A DNA stretch of 64,000 nt from G963677445 sp963678275 (GTDB taxonomy: Bacteria > Bacteroidota > Ignavibacteria > Ignavibacteriales > Melioribacteraceae), in NCBI GenBank assembly GCA_963678275.1, contig OY782765.1:6510001-6574000 (forward strand), written 5' to 3'. Below the pieces are notes generated by a model. The model worked only from the letters and a program-made list of their open reading frames with translations, was not told where the DNA came from and did no database searches. Positions 9,642-19,434 of the stretch are shown here, one piece after another. The number at the start of each line of letters is the position of its first letter. Position 1 is the stretch's first letter. The translations under genes and the position numbers were made by a program.

Positions 9642-10072
9642 CCGGTTTTAATCTTCTGCAATATTTTATTCAAAAGCTTTTGTTCCTCATCGGGCAGAAA
9701 TGAAACCGCTTCTGAAATATGATTCAGATAATCGGGGAAGATACTTTCCATTTTTTCTCTGCCTCTCGAAGTGAGTTCGGCATTAATAATTCTGCGGTCA
9801 TTGTTTGAATGAACTCTCTGAACCAGGTTCTCCTTTTCAAGATTATCTACGACACATGTAATGTTTGCTCCGGTAACCATCAGCATCCTGCTGATATTCT
9901 TTAATGAGGTCGGCCCTGAATGCATAAGAACTTCAAGAACCCCAAACTGCGGAACAGTTAATTTGTATTTTGAAATAAATTTAACCTGCGCTTTTCGGAG
10001 CATATAGTAAGCTTTTGTCAGGTTATTCCATATTTCAAGGGCGTTTTTGTGTTTTGATAACAGTTTAGCCAT
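9629..10072 (-). CDS. MarR family transcriptional regulator
   Basis: 147 residues, a normal MarR length. The central winged helix-turn-helix includes LTVPQFGVLEVLMHSG, LKNISRMLMVTGANITCVVD (recognition helix) and the wing with N-N-D-R-R-I-I-N-A-E-L-T. N- and C-terminal helices should form the dimer interface. It binds DNA and is normally released by small ligands; the ligand is unknown. It lies 19 bp downstream of the YgjP-type protease gene on the same strand, so the two are probably cotranscribed. Confidence 0.88.
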   Translation of the reverse strand: MAKLLSKHKNALEIWNNLTKAYYMLRKAQVKFISKYKLTVPQFGVLEVLMHSGPTSLKNISRMLMVTGANITCVVDNLEKENLVQRVHSNNDRRIINAELTSRGREKMESIFPDYLNHISEAVSFLPDEEQKLLNKILQKIKTGDEA

Positions 10073-10091
10073 TTTAGTTATATATACCGGT

Positions 10092-10769
10092 TTATTTTTT
10101 TAATTCAGCTCTCAGTGATTTATAATCAGGTAATATATTGCCCACAAGATTCCAGAATTTTTTCGAATGATTCATTTCCCTTAGATGGCACAATTCATGA
10201 ACAATTACATAATCGATTACTTTTTTTCTCATTCTCATCAATTTGTAATTAAATGAAAGATTTCCCCGTGATGAACAGCTTCCCCAGCGTGAGCTTTGCC
10301 TTCGGACAGCGATTTTATTAAAGCGAAATCCATGTCTGTCGGCAAGCAGGTTTGCCCTGTGGATAAGATACTTACGGGCATTTCCTATAAGCCACTCTTC
10401 ATATATCTTTTTTCTGTCAATATTTTCATCATTGCAGCTTATTATCAGTCTTTTTTTACTCAGTTTAATTACCGGTTTTACGTTGAAAAGATCATATTGA
10501 TGCTCAACATCAATTTCATCGCCCAGAAAATAAAACTTACCGCTGTTTTCCAGTTTTGATATATGCTTTTCAATCCACCTTAGATGATCGTTCAGAAAAT
10601 GTTCGGCGATTTTTATATCAGTTTTATCGGGGACTATCAGTTCCAGTCCGGTCTCACGTTTAATTTGCAGCCTGATTCTTTGCGCCCGGCTGCTTTTTTT
10701 AACTTTACAGTTATAATTTTTACCATTTATTGCTATGTTGCGTATTGTCAAGTCTAAAATTACCGGCAA
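10092..10769 (-). CDS. YgjP-like zinc metalloprotease (DUF45)
   Basis: 225 residues. It contains the DUF45/WLM-like signature QSSRWGSCSSRGNLSFNYKL followed by the zinc motif VIHELCHLREMNHS (HExxH plus a downstream His). The N-terminal part is beta-rich, as in E. coli YgjP. Predicted cytoplasmic metallopeptidase; the physiological substrate is not known for the family. The start is about 70 bp from the divergent menF frame, so the short gap between them probably carries both promoters. Confidence 0.85.
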   Translation of the reverse strand: MPVILDLTIRNIAINGKNYNCKVKKSSRAQRIRLQIKRETGLELIVPDKTDIKIAEHFLNDHLRWIEKHISKLENSGKFYFLGDEIDVEHQYDLFNVKPVIKLSKKRLIISCNDENIDRKKIYEEWLIGNARKYLIHRANLLADRHGFRFNKIAVRRQSSRWGSCSSRGNLSFNYKLMRMRKKVIDYVIVHELCHLREMNHSKKFWNLVGNILPDYKSLRAELKK

Positions 10770-10838
10770 GTTGATTAAAAAAATAAAATTAAATATACAT
10801 ATTTGAAACTTTAATGATTACCCTTATCTTTAAAATTA

Positions 10839-12221
10839 TTGTTAACAAATTGTGAAGAAGATATTACTTTGGACAATCTGGAAAAATTGCTGAAGATTGA
10901 ATTTGAAAAAACAGGCAAAGAGAAGGGAGAAAAATATCAGAGCCTGATTCTCGATATTGATGAAATCGAATTAACAGATTTATTTGATATTGTCTGCCGC
11001 AATGAGGAATTTTCTTTTTTTTCATCTTTGCCCGCTGAAAATAAGTCTGTTCTCGCTGCCGGAATAGCGGAATATTTTTCATCGGAAGAAAAAAAACAGC
11101 GGGCGCTTGTCGCCTGGAGAGAAAAAACTTTTTCTCTGCTGAAAAGAAACGATAATACCGGCGATATCCCACTGATTTTTGGGTATGAGCAATTCCCCCT
11201 TAAAAGAGAGGATAATTCTATATGGTCGGACTTTCACTTTTCGGAATGGATTCTTCCGAGGTTTATTTTTATCCGTGAAAATGGAAAAAGCAGGTTAATA
11301 TATAATTATCAGCAGGGAGGGAATTGGGGGGAGCATTTTAAATGGATAAAGAAAATCCTTACGGGAAATAAAAAAGAGATAAACGCGAAACAGCCCTATT
11401 TAGAAAAAATATCTGATCCGATGATTCAGAAATCTGACTGGAAAAAATCGATGGATAAAATCCTGAAAGAAATTCAGGATGAGGCGGCGTCCAAAGTTGT
11501 TCTTTCCCGTTTTTCACAATACAGGCAGAAAAATATTGACATTTCAGCAGCGCTGGGCAAATTACAAAAAGATTATCCCGAATGTCATACATTCGCTATT
11601 TCCAGAAACAGCTCAATATTTTTCGGAGCTACTCCGGAGACTCTTCTTTCATCTTCAGGAGGCAGGATATATACTGACGCGCTTGCCGGATCAGCGCCAA
11701 GGGGAAAAAACAGAGAGGAGGAGGAGAGAATAGAAGATGAACTTAGAAATTCAGAGAAAATTTTGAATGAGCATTATTATGTCAGAGAGTTTATTAAATC
11801 GACGCTGACACAAAACTCGGTGCGACAAATAAGCATTGAAGGGCCTTTTACAAAAAAATTAAAAAATATTCAGCATCTTCATAGTCCTGTAAGAGGAATA
11901 ATAAACGGAAGTGAAACGGCGCTCAGCATAGCGGGTAAATTACACCCGACTCCCGCTGTATGCGGTTTGCCCCGGGAAAATTCACTGGAGATATTATCTG
12001 CCGCGGAATCATACAGCCGAGGATTATATTCAGGTATGATCGGCTGGCTTACGGCTGATGATACATCATTGTTTTCGGTCGCGATACGTTCGGCTTTACT
12101 AAAAGGTGAAAAATTATTTATATTTGCCGGTTGCGGTATTGTCGCGGGTTCTGATGCGGATAAGGAATTTGAGGAATCGGAACTGAAAATGGACCCAATT
12201 TTAAACAGCATCGGAGTATGA
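10839..12221 (+). CDS. menF: Isochorismate synthase
   Basis: First step of menaquinone synthesis, chorismate to isochorismate. The C-terminal chorismate-binding domain is clear: KVVLSRFS, FFGATPETLLS, DALAGSAPRG, LHPTPAVCGLPRE, YSRGLYSGMIGW and FAGCGIVAGSDADKEFEE, with Mg/chorismate-binding acidic residues. The start is uncertain. No in-frame ATG is near; TTG at 10839 gives 460 residues, and TTG at 10869 has GAAGAAG about 10 nt upstream and gives 450. The gene opens a seven-gene men operon; menD starts one base after its stop. Confidence 0.9.
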   Translation: MLTNCEEDITLDNLEKLLKIEFEKTGKEKGEKYQSLILDIDEIELTDLFDIVCRNEEFSFFSSLPAENKSVLAAGIAEYFSSEEKKQRALVAWREKTFSLLKRNDNTGDIPLIFGYEQFPLKREDNSIWSDFHFSEWILPRFIFIRENGKSRLIYNYQQGGNWGEHFKWIKKILTGNKKEINAKQPYLEKISDPMIQKSDWKKSMDKILKEIQDEAASKVVLSRFSQYRQKNIDISAALGKLQKDYPECHTFAISRNSSIFFGATPETLLSSSGGRIYTDALAGSAPRGKNREEEERIEDELRNSEKILNEHYYVREFIKSTLTQNSVRQISIEGPFTKKLKNIQHLHSPVRGIINGSETALSIAGKLHPTPAVCGLPRENSLEILSAAESYSRGLYSGMIGWLTADDTSLFSVAIRSALLKGEKLFIFAGCGIVAGSDADKEFEESELKMDPILNSIGV

Positions 12222-12222
12222 A

Positions 12223-14019
12223 GTGAAGGAATACAAAAACAGAAACATTTACTGGACTTCTCTCTTTGTTAATGAATGTGTAAAAGCCGGGATAAAAAAT
12301 GTTTGTATTTCCCCCGGATCAAGGAATACTCCTTTAACCGCGGCTTTCGCCGAAGCGAAAGAGATAAAAAAACATGTGATTGTTGATGAAAGATCGAGCG
12401 GATTTTTTGCCCTCGGCCTTTCGCGGCAAAGCGGGGGACTGACTGTCATCGTCACTACATCGGGCACCGCTGTGGCTGAATTATACCCGGCTCTGATTGA
12501 AGCGTATTTCGAGAGGGTCCCTCTTCTTGTCTGCACGGCGGACAGACCTTCCGAATTACAAAACTGCGGTGCGAACCAGACTATCAACCAGCATAATATA
12601 TACGCGAATCATATCAGGCAATTCGCGGACGCCGGACTTCCCGAGCTTACTTTAAGTTCGGTTGATAAGTTAATAAAAACAACACGCGAACTAATTTCAA
12701 CAGCTCTTTATCGCGACCGTGGTCCGGTTCATTTTAATTTTCCTTTCCGCAAGCCTCTTGAACCGGAATGTGAAACAGAAACAATAAATACATCTTTAAT
12801 TGAAAAGATACAGCGGGATAAAGATGAACCAATCGAGATTAGACATATTCCTTTTGCCTGTCCCGCGGTGATAAAAGAGAGGGTAATGAATGCGATAACA
12901 AACTCCTCGCATGGTATTATTTTTACCGGTTCCGGGCATTATGAAAAAGAAGATATCGAAGCTGTTTCAGAGATGTCTCAAAAATTTGGTATGCCACTCC
13001 TCGCCGATGGGAATTCTCCGTTCAGATTCATGGGGAAAAAATATAAGAATATAATATTTAACCACTCCGCGTTCCTCAGGGCGGGCAAAGTAAGAAAATC
13101 GTTAAATCCCGGGCTAATACTTCAGTTTGGCAATGCTCCCGTTTCTTCCGCGATACTTAATTACTTTCGCAGTTCGGATGCATTTAAAGTGTTGGTTAAC
13201 CCTTATAATGACTGGAAAGATCCCTCCAACAGCGCCGATATTATTTGTCAGGCAACTCCCGCCGATTTCTCGAAAAATGTTATCAGTTCTGCAGCTATTG
13301 ATGACCAGGAACAGAGAATGAACTGGCTCGAAAGGTTTTCTGAACTTGACTACCTGGTTGGAAAGATTAAAAAAGAACACATTTTTGACGCCGAATTTCC
13401 CTTTGAGGGAAGAATCGTTCAGGAGGTGATAAAAATTATTCCCGATGACTCAATTCTATTCGCGGGCAACAGTATGCCTGTAAGGGATATTGATTTTTTC
13501 GCGGAATCATCCGATAAAAGAATTTATATTTTTTCCAACAGGGGGGCGAGCGGAATAGACGGATTAATTTCAACCGCGGCGGGTCTGGCCGCTGAAAGTG
13601 AAAAACCACTTTCAGTAATTACAGGCGACCTCTCTTTTTTCCATGATATAAATGGAATGTGGGCCCTCCGAAATTCAGGCAAACCGGTCATTATTTTTCT
13701 TATAGATAATGAGGGAGGTGGTATTTTTCAAATGCTTCCCATATCAAAAAATCAAAAACTTTTTGACACATATTTTAAAACACCCCTAAATCTTGATTTT
13801 GAATCGGTTACCAGGGGTTTTGGCGGTGATTTTTATTCTATAAATAACTGGAAGGAGCTGGAGCAGTATTATAACACAGGGATTAGAAAAAAAACCTTTT
13901 CTGTTCTGCATATCAAAACCGATCCGGTTATTTCTTCACTGATCAGAAAAGGTTTTTGGGAAAAGGTAAAACATTTTGCGGAACCGGCATTGGGAATAAC
14001 AGACTTCAGTGATGATTAG
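12223..14019 (+). CDS. menD: SEPHCHC synthase (2-oxoglutarate decarboxylating)
   Basis: 598 residues, thiamine-diphosphate enzyme adding the succinyl-semialdehyde unit of 2-oxoglutarate to isochorismate. Seen: the N-terminal Pyr domain (ISPGSRNTPL, VDERSSGFFALGL, TTSGTAVAELYPALIEA) and the C-terminal PP domain with the ThDP motif starting at TGDLSFFHD and continuing to IFLIDNEGGGIFQMLP. GTG start immediately after menF; the last 11 bp overlap menH, indicating translational coupling. Confidence 0.93.
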   Translation: MKEYKNRNIYWTSLFVNECVKAGIKNVCISPGSRNTPLTAAFAEAKEIKKHVIVDERSSGFFALGLSRQSGGLTVIVTTSGTAVAELYPALIEAYFERVPLLVCTADRPSELQNCGANQTINQHNIYANHIRQFADAGLPELTLSSVDKLIKTTRELISTALYRDRGPVHFNFPFRKPLEPECETETINTSLIEKIQRDKDEPIEIRHIPFACPAVIKERVMNAITNSSHGIIFTGSGHYEKEDIEAVSEMSQKFGMPLLADGNSPFRFMGKKYKNIIFNHSAFLRAGKVRKSLNPGLILQFGNAPVSSAILNYFRSSDAFKVLVNPYNDWKDPSNSADIICQATPADFSKNVISSAAIDDQEQRMNWLERFSELDYLVGKIKKEHIFDAEFPFEGRIVQEVIKIIPDDSILFAGNSMPVRDIDFFAESSDKRIYIFSNRGASGIDGLISTAAGLAAESEKPLSVITGDLSFFHDINGMWALRNSGKPVIIFLIDNEGGGIFQMLPISKNQKLFDTYFKTPLNLDFESVTRGFGGDFYSINNWKELEQYYNTGIRKKTFSVLHIKTDPVISSLIRKGFWEKVKHFAEPALGITDFSDD

Positions 14020-14830
14020 AAAACAAAAACAATTAAACCTTATCTATTTCAGGGAGGTTAAGAATACTGAGAAGACTATGCTTTTTCTGCATGGTTTTAC
14101 CGGGAAAGCTTCCGACTGCCAATTCCTAACTGAAAGGCTTAATACCAAATACAATATCGCGGCGATTGACCTGCCGGGACACGGGTTGAGCGCTTCTTTG
14201 GATGAGGAAGATTATACCCCTGAAAGATTGCCGGCATTGATCCATGAAACGCTGGAGCGAAATTATGTTAACAGGCCTGTAATTTATGGTTATTCCATGG
14301 GGGGAAGAGCGGCCCTGCTTTACGCCCGAAAATACCCGGATAATATTTCAGGCCTTGTTCTGGAAAACGCCGGCGCGGGAATTATGGACCCTGGGGAAAG
14401 GAAAAACAGGATCCACGCTGATAATGAGCTTGCCGGGCAAATAATTGACAATGGATTAGAGTGGTTTGTTGAGTACTGGATGAATCTGCCTCTTTTTGAA
14501 AGTCTGAAATCTTTGCCTGAATCCGATTACACTAAACTGAAAAATAGTAAAAAAGATAATTCGTCTGAGGGGCTCGCCCTTTCATTAATAAAATTTGGCG
14601 CCGGGAGGATGCCATATTTTCATGACTCAATTAAAAAATTTCCATTCCCTCTGCTTCTTTTAGCGGGGGAAAAAGACAGGAAATACAGTGAGTTATATGA
14701 AGAGTTGAAAATAAATAAAACACTTCATAAAAAATTCTTTTTCACTGGGGCGGGGCATAATATTCATTACGAAAAACCGGACAAATTTGCCGAAATATTG
14801 AACCAATTTTTAATTTCTGATATTAGATAA
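14009..14830 (+). CDS. menH: SHCHC synthase, alpha/beta hydrolase
   Basis: 273 residues. Alpha/beta-hydrolase fold with the oxyanion strand LFLHGFTGKASDC, the nucleophile elbow GYSMGG, an acid-bearing LLLAGEKDRKY strand and the catalytic His in FTGAGHNIHYEKP. In this context it is the MenH enzyme that eliminates pyruvate from SEPHCHC to give SHCHC. It overlaps the end of menD by 11 bp and precedes menB by 16 bp. Function is assigned mainly by operon position, because many hydrolases share these motifs. Confidence 0.85.
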   Translation: MMIRKQKQLNLIYFREVKNTEKTMLFLHGFTGKASDCQFLTERLNTKYNIAAIDLPGHGLSASLDEEDYTPERLPALIHETLERNYVNRPVIYGYSMGGRAALLYARKYPDNISGLVLENAGAGIMDPGERKNRIHADNELAGQIIDNGLEWFVEYWMNLPLFESLKSLPESDYTKLKNSKKDNSSEGLALSLIKFGAGRMPYFHDSIKKFPFPLLLLAGEKDRKYSELYEELKINKTLHKKFFFTGAGHNIHYEKPDKFAEILNQFLISDIR

Positions 14831-14846
14831 TAAAAACGGAAAAATT

Positions 14847-15680
14847 ATGGAATATAACTGGAAACGAGTAAAAGATTTTAGTGACATTATCTATGAGAAA
14901 ATGGATGGAATAGCGAAAATAACAATTAACCGTCCCGAAAAAAGAAACGCGTTCCGCCCCGAAACGGTGCTTCAGATGTATGAAGCTTTTGCCGATTCGA
15001 GGGAGGACCCTGAAATTGGTGTGATATTGCTTACGGGAGCCGGCCCCGCGAAAGATGGTAAATACGCTTTTTGTTCGGGCGGCGACCAGAAAATAAGAGG
15101 GGACCAGGGTTATGTTGGAGTTGACGGCGTTCCCCGTCTAAATGTGCTCGATTTGCAGAAACTTATCCGCAGCATTCCCAAACCTGTTATCGCGCTTGTC
15201 GCGGGATACGCCATCGGGGGCGGGCATGTGCTTCATGTGGTTTGTGATTTGACAATTGCCGCGGATAACGCCGTTTTCGGGCAGACCGGTCCGAAGGTTG
15301 GCAGTTTCGATGGCGGTTTCGGGTCAAGTTACCTGGCCAGGATTGTCGGACAGAAAAAGGCCCGCGAAATATGGTATCTCTGCCGCCAGTATAATGCCGA
15401 AGAAGCTGAAAAAATGGGGCTTGTTAATAAAGTTGTTCCGGTCGATCAGCTTGAGCAGGAAGGAGTGGAGTGGGCAAAAGATATACTTGATAAAAGCCCC
15501 CTTGCAATCCGTATGCTGAAATCGGCTTTCAACGCCGAACTGGATGGTCAGACAGGAATTCAGGAGCTTGCCGGAAACGCGACTCTGCTTTATTACATGA
15601 GCGAAGAAGCTCAGGAAGGAAAAAACGCTTATAATGAAAAAAGAAAACCTGACTTTTCAAAATTTCCCAGGGTTCCTTAG
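14847..15680 (+). CDS. menB: 1,4-dihydroxy-2-naphthoyl-CoA synthase
   Basis: 277 residues, crotonase fold, closing the ring of o-succinylbenzoyl-CoA to DHNA-CoA. MenB markers: KITINRPEKRNAFRP, FCSGGDQKIRG (oxyanion-hole loop), VAGYAIGGGHVLHVVCDLTI, and FGQTGPKVGSFDGGFGSSYL, which is highly diagnostic of MenB. It ends with the usual family C-terminus (NEKRKPDFSKFPRVP). menA begins 2 bp after the stop. Confidence 0.95.
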   Translation: MEYNWKRVKDFSDIIYEKMDGIAKITINRPEKRNAFRPETVLQMYEAFADSREDPEIGVILLTGAGPAKDGKYAFCSGGDQKIRGDQGYVGVDGVPRLNVLDLQKLIRSIPKPVIALVAGYAIGGGHVLHVVCDLTIAADNAVFGQTGPKVGSFDGGFGSSYLARIVGQKKAREIWYLCRQYNAEEAEKMGLVNKVVPVDQLEQEGVEWAKDILDKSPLAIRMLKSAFNAELDGQTGIQELAGNATLLYYMSEEAQEGKNAYNEKRKPDFSKFPRVP

Positions 15681-15682
15681 AG

Positions 15683-16564
15683 ATGAAATCACCAAAATTG
15701 AAAGCCTGGATTCTGGCTGCCCGGCCCCGCACTTTGCTTGCTTCTGTTGTACCGGTAATTATTGGGACAGCAGCAGCGCATAATGACGGATATATTAATT
15801 TGCCGGCGACGATTGTCGCCCTGGTCTGTTCAGTATTCATACAGACAGGAACAAACTATATCAATGATCTTTATGATTTTCTTGCCGGTTCCGATTCCAA
15901 GGGAAGAATTGGTCCGCGGCGGGCGCTGGCTGAAGGATGGCTGACGCCAAAAGAAATGAGAAACGGAATAGTAATTCTTTATACGGTTACATTTCTACTC
16001 GGACTTTATCTTGTTTATGTCGGCGGGTGGATAATTCTTCTTATCGGCGTTCTTTCGCTGATTGCCGGGTATTCATATACAGGCGGACCCTGGCCGCTCG
16101 CTTATCACGGGCTGGGTGATCTTTTTGTGTTTATTTTCTTTGGATTTGTGGGCACAATCGGCACTTATTACCTGATTACAGGTATGGTCACCCCGCTGAT
16201 CTACTGGGCGGCCGTTCCGGTAGGAGCGCTGATAACAAATATTCTGGTTGTGAATAATTACCGGGACCGTGAAGAAGATAAAAGAAACAACAAAAAAACT
16301 CTGGCTGTTCTGCTCGGCAATACATTCAGCAGATACGAATTTATTATTTTTATTATTCTTTCCTATTTTTCGCTGGCTGTAATCTATTTTTTCCATGAAG
16401 AAAGTTATTACATATTTCTCCCGTTGGTCACAATTCCGCTCGCGGGCAAACTGATTTATATGCTTTATGTTTTTTCCGGCAGGGAGTTAAATAAAACTCT
16501 TGAGCTTTCAGCCAAGTTTTCAGCTATTTTCGGATTGCTGCTGGCTGCCGGACTGGTATTATGA
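15683..16564 (+). CDS. menA: 1,4-dihydroxy-2-naphthoate polyprenyltransferase
   Basis: 293 residues, UbiA-superfamily integral membrane prenyltransferase attaching the isoprenoid tail to DHNA. Aspartate-rich motifs are visible: TNYINDLYDFLAGSD and VVNNYRDREEDKRNNKKTLA, plus the MenA signature ARPRTLLASVVPVIIGTA near the N-terminus. Roughly eight hydrophobic helices. It overlaps menC by 4 bp (ATGA). Confidence 0.93.
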   Translation: MKSPKLKAWILAARPRTLLASVVPVIIGTAAAHNDGYINLPATIVALVCSVFIQTGTNYINDLYDFLAGSDSKGRIGPRRALAEGWLTPKEMRNGIVILYTVTFLLGLYLVYVGGWIILLIGVLSLIAGYSYTGGPWPLAYHGLGDLFVFIFFGFVGTIGTYYLITGMVTPLIYWAAVPVGALITNILVVNNYRDREEDKRNNKKTLAVLLGNTFSRYEFIIFIILSYFSLAVIYFFHEESYYIFLPLVTIPLAGKLIYMLYVFSGRELNKTLELSAKFSAIFGLLLAAGLVL

Positions 16565-17607
16565 AAATTCAAAGCGCCGAATACGCAGGTTTTACGTTAA
16601 AGCCGGAGAAACCATTTTCCAACGCGAGGACTATATATTCGGACAAAGAAATTGTTATTGTAAAAATTACATCCGAAAGCGGGCTGGCGGGATATGGTGA
16701 AGCGTCTCCTCTCGCAAATTTCAGCCATGAAAAAATAGCGGATGTAAAAAAAGAGGCGGAAAAAAATCTTGCTGCTTTAGCAGGTAAAAGTATTCCGGAT
16801 TCATTAGATCAATTAAAAGAAACGCTTAATTTTTCCAGGCTTTCTCCTTCTTTTTATTATTCACTGGAACAGGCATTGATTTCTCTGGCGTTTCAATCAG
16901 GTATAAATCCGGATGTTTATTTTGAACGAAAATTGAACGGCAGGCTTCAAAGTTCGAGAGCGATAGGAACAGGAACGCCGGATTCAAAAATCAGATCAAT
17001 AACAGGCGCTCTGAAAAAAGGTTTCACTACAATAAAACTGAAAGTTTCACACGGGCAGGTTGACGAGTTTGAAAAAATAATCGGACATTTTAGTTATGAA
17101 AACCCATCGGTAAAATTCAGGATTGACGCAAATACAACCTGGGGCGCTTCCGGTTTATCAATTTTACAGCGCTTAAAAGAATATAACATTGAATATGTGG
17201 AGCAGCCTGTTGAAAATATTGAAGAACTGATAAGAATATCGGAAAAATCTCCTCTTCCCATTGCCGCGGATGAATCTGTTTATATTGAAGGGGGAGCGGA
17301 AAGAATGTTAAATGAAGGGGCGGTAAAATATTTTATTATTAAACCTATGGTCCTCGGAGGAATTTATAAAACGCTGAATCTTGTCAGCAGGATGCGGAGA
17401 AAAAATATTATACCTGTGATTTCCTCTTCGCTCGAATCGGTAATCGGAAGAAGGACTCTGCAATTGATAGCGGGCTTGATTCCCGGTGAAACAGTTCACG
17501 GACTTTCACCCGATTTAAGGTGGACTAATGATTTCCATAATGAATACTCTTTCGATGATAATCCCGCCGAATTTATATATAAAAATATTGAGGGGGAATT
17601 ATTCTGA
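16561..17607 (+). CDS. menC: o-Succinylbenzoate synthase
   Basis: 348 residues, enolase superfamily dehydratase converting SHCHC to o-succinylbenzoate. Expected active-site groups are visible: the K-x-K pair in TIKLKVS, metal ligands in FRIDANTTW, YVEQPVE and IAADESVY, and the second Lys in IIKPMVLGG. ATG overlaps the menA stop, and its own stop TGA overlaps the menE start region, so the operon is tightly coupled. Confidence 0.92.
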   Translation: MKIQSAEYAGFTLKPEKPFSNARTIYSDKEIVIVKITSESGLAGYGEASPLANFSHEKIADVKKEAEKNLAALAGKSIPDSLDQLKETLNFSRLSPSFYYSLEQALISLAFQSGINPDVYFERKLNGRLQSSRAIGTGTPDSKIRSITGALKKGFTTIKLKVSHGQVDEFEKIIGHFSYENPSVKFRIDANTTWGASGLSILQRLKEYNIEYVEQPVENIEELIRISEKSPLPIAADESVYIEGGAERMLNEGAVKYFIIKPMVLGGIYKTLNLVSRMRRKNIIPVISSSLESVIGRRTLQLIAGLIPGETVHGLSPDLRWTNDFHNEYSFDDNPAEFIYKNIEGELF

Positions 17608-19046
17608 TGCTTGTTAAGCAAAATTCTAACTGGCTCAGGGAAAGAACTTTTTCAGAACCGGACAGGATGTTTATCAGATCGGATAAAATATCATATACCT
17701 TTAAAGAATTCTACGATATTTCCCTGAGATTATCGGAACTGCTAAAAAATAATCAACCAGGGAGCGGGCTCGCGGCAGTTTTAACCGATAAACCAATGAA
17801 CCATATTGTGTCGGCTTCCGCCCTCTGGAACGGGAGAATGACGCCGGTTCTCCTTAATCATCGAAAAGGGGAGGAAGAAATATCAAGCATTATTACCCAT
17901 CTAAATCCTGACTTTATTTTAAGTGACCTGCCCCTTCCGGAGATAAAAAATACTATCCTGCCTCTTCAAAAACTTATTGCCAATTTTGAAATGCACCAAG
18001 GCAATAACAGAAGCCGCCAGAATTTTGAACCGGATAATAATGCGCTGGTTATTTATACGAGCGGCGCCACAGGAAAACCTGCCGGAGTAATACACTCATT
18101 CCGGAGTTTATACAGCAGTGTTAATAATTTGCATAGTGAAATATCATTTGGAGAAAATGACAGTTGGCTGGCGAGTCTTCCTTTTTATCATATCGGGGGA
18201 TTCGCTATTTTCACCCGCGCTTTAATTTCGGGGGGGAGTATTATTGTTCCCGATTCTTATGATACTGATACCATCGCGAAATATATACAAAAATATGACC
18301 CGCAATTTATTTCACTTGTACCTACAATGTTAAAAAGACTTGACAGAATGGGAATAAAACCGGGTAAAAAACTTAAATGCCTTTTCCTGGGAGGGGGACC
18401 GGCGGAAAAAGATTTTATCGCCGATATGATTAACAAAGGATGGCCAGTTGTTCTGACCTACGGTTCAACTGAAACAGGCTCCATGGTGGTAATAAACAAG
18501 ACTGAAGAATTGAAAAATAATCCGGCGAGAACCGGTAAGCCGATTGCCGATAACCTCGTTAAAATTATAAATGCCGATAAAGAAGGAACAGGTGAAATCG
18601 CGGTGCGCTCCACATCTCTCTTTAAGGGATATCTGAAGAACCGGGAACTTACCGACTCCAGGTTTTCCGGCAAATATTATCTTACCGGAGACAGAGGCAG
18701 AATTGATACAAAGGGTTTTCTTGAGATGACCGGAAGAAGGAGTGATTTGATAATATCGGGAGGAGAAAATCTATCGGCGGCAGCTATCCGTGAAAAAATT
18801 ATTTCAGTTAATGGGGTGAAGGATTGTTTTGTTTTGCCGATAAAGGATGATGAATGGGGGGAGGCGCCGGGAGCTCTGATTATTGCTGAGCCCGGGAATA
18901 CTTCAAAAATTAAAGAAAAGATGAAACAATTGCTGAAGACTATTGAATATCCTCAAAAAATCATTTTTTCGGATGAACTTCCTCTTCTCGAAACAGGAAA
19001 ACCTGATTATACCAGGATACGAAAATTATTCACCTGCGATAGATAA
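17607..19046 (+). CDS. menE: o-Succinylbenzoate-CoA ligase
   Basis: 479 residues, adenylate-forming ligase that activates o-succinylbenzoate with CoA. Motifs: phosphate-binding loop IYTSGATGKPAGVIHS, LTYGSTETGS, YLTGDRGRID, GRRSDLIISGGENLSA and a C-terminal catalytic Lys in LLETGKPDYTRI. It completes the linear menF-D-H-B-A-C-E order. The last 21 bp run antiparallel to the 3' end of the hotdog thioesterase gene. No menG/ubiE methyltransferase is present in the window. Confidence 0.92.
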   Translation: MLVKQNSNWLRERTFSEPDRMFIRSDKISYTFKEFYDISLRLSELLKNNQPGSGLAAVLTDKPMNHIVSASALWNGRMTPVLLNHRKGEEEISSIITHLNPDFILSDLPLPEIKNTILPLQKLIANFEMHQGNNRSRQNFEPDNNALVIYTSGATGKPAGVIHSFRSLYSSVNNLHSEISFGENDSWLASLPFYHIGGFAIFTRALISGGSIIVPDSYDTDTIAKYIQKYDPQFISLVPTMLKRLDRMGIKPGKKLKCLFLGGGPAEKDFIADMINKGWPVVLTYGSTETGSMVVINKTEELKNNPARTGKPIADNLVKIINADKEGTGEIAVRSTSLFKGYLKNRELTDSRFSGKYYLTGDRGRIDTKGFLEMTGRRSDLIISGGENLSAAAIREKIISVNGVKDCFVLPIKDDEWGEAPGALIIAEPGNTSKIKEKMKQLLKTIEYPQKIIFSDELPLLETGKPDYTRIRKLFTCDR

Positions 19047-19430
19047 AAGCAGTTTTCTTACCTCATCGGGAATGGCCGTCTTTTCCATTGATTCTCTCAA
19101 CACAAAAAGCTGGACAGTTTTTACCATCGCCAAGGGATTTCCCTTTTCATTAAAAAAGCTGAATGTCAGTTCAAAACTGCTCTGCCTTACCTGGCTGGCA
19201 ACCATATTTATAGTGACAATTTCGCCGGGCCGGACAGGGGACTGATAGTCGGCCTCACTGTGAATGAGGGGTATAAGGTATTTATCATCATAAAAATAAT
19301 GGCGTGAAAGAGATGGATCGGAGAGGAATTCTTCATAAACCTGGTGAGCAAGCCTGTAAAAGTTTGCGAAGAAAAGAATTCCTCCCGGATCGGCGTCAAA
19401 AAAATTGACTCTCAGTTGTTTCGAGTACAT
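19026..19430 (-). CDS. Hotdog-fold acyl-CoA thioesterase, candidate DHNA-CoA thioesterase
   Basis: 134 residues from the ATG at 19428-19430. The same frame stays open to 19559, but that extension runs antisense-in-frame through the 3' end of tpiA and gives no domain, so the short form is preferred. The 4HBT-family motif is VNFFDADPGGILFFANFYRL, with the catalytic Asp in D-A-D-P-G-G. It starts 4 bp after the tpiA stop and ends inside the 3' end of menE on the other strand. The pathway needs a thioesterase releasing DHNA from DHNA-CoA between MenB and MenA, and this gene is well placed for that. The substrate assignment is inference. Confidence 0.8.
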   Translation of the reverse strand: MYSKQLRVNFFDADPGGILFFANFYRLAHQVYEEFLSDPSLSRHYFYDDKYLIPLIHSEADYQSPVRPGEIVTINMVASQVRQSSFELTFSFFNEKGNPLAMVKTVQLFVLRESMEKTAIPDEVRKLLLSIAGE

Positions 19431-19434
19431 AAAC

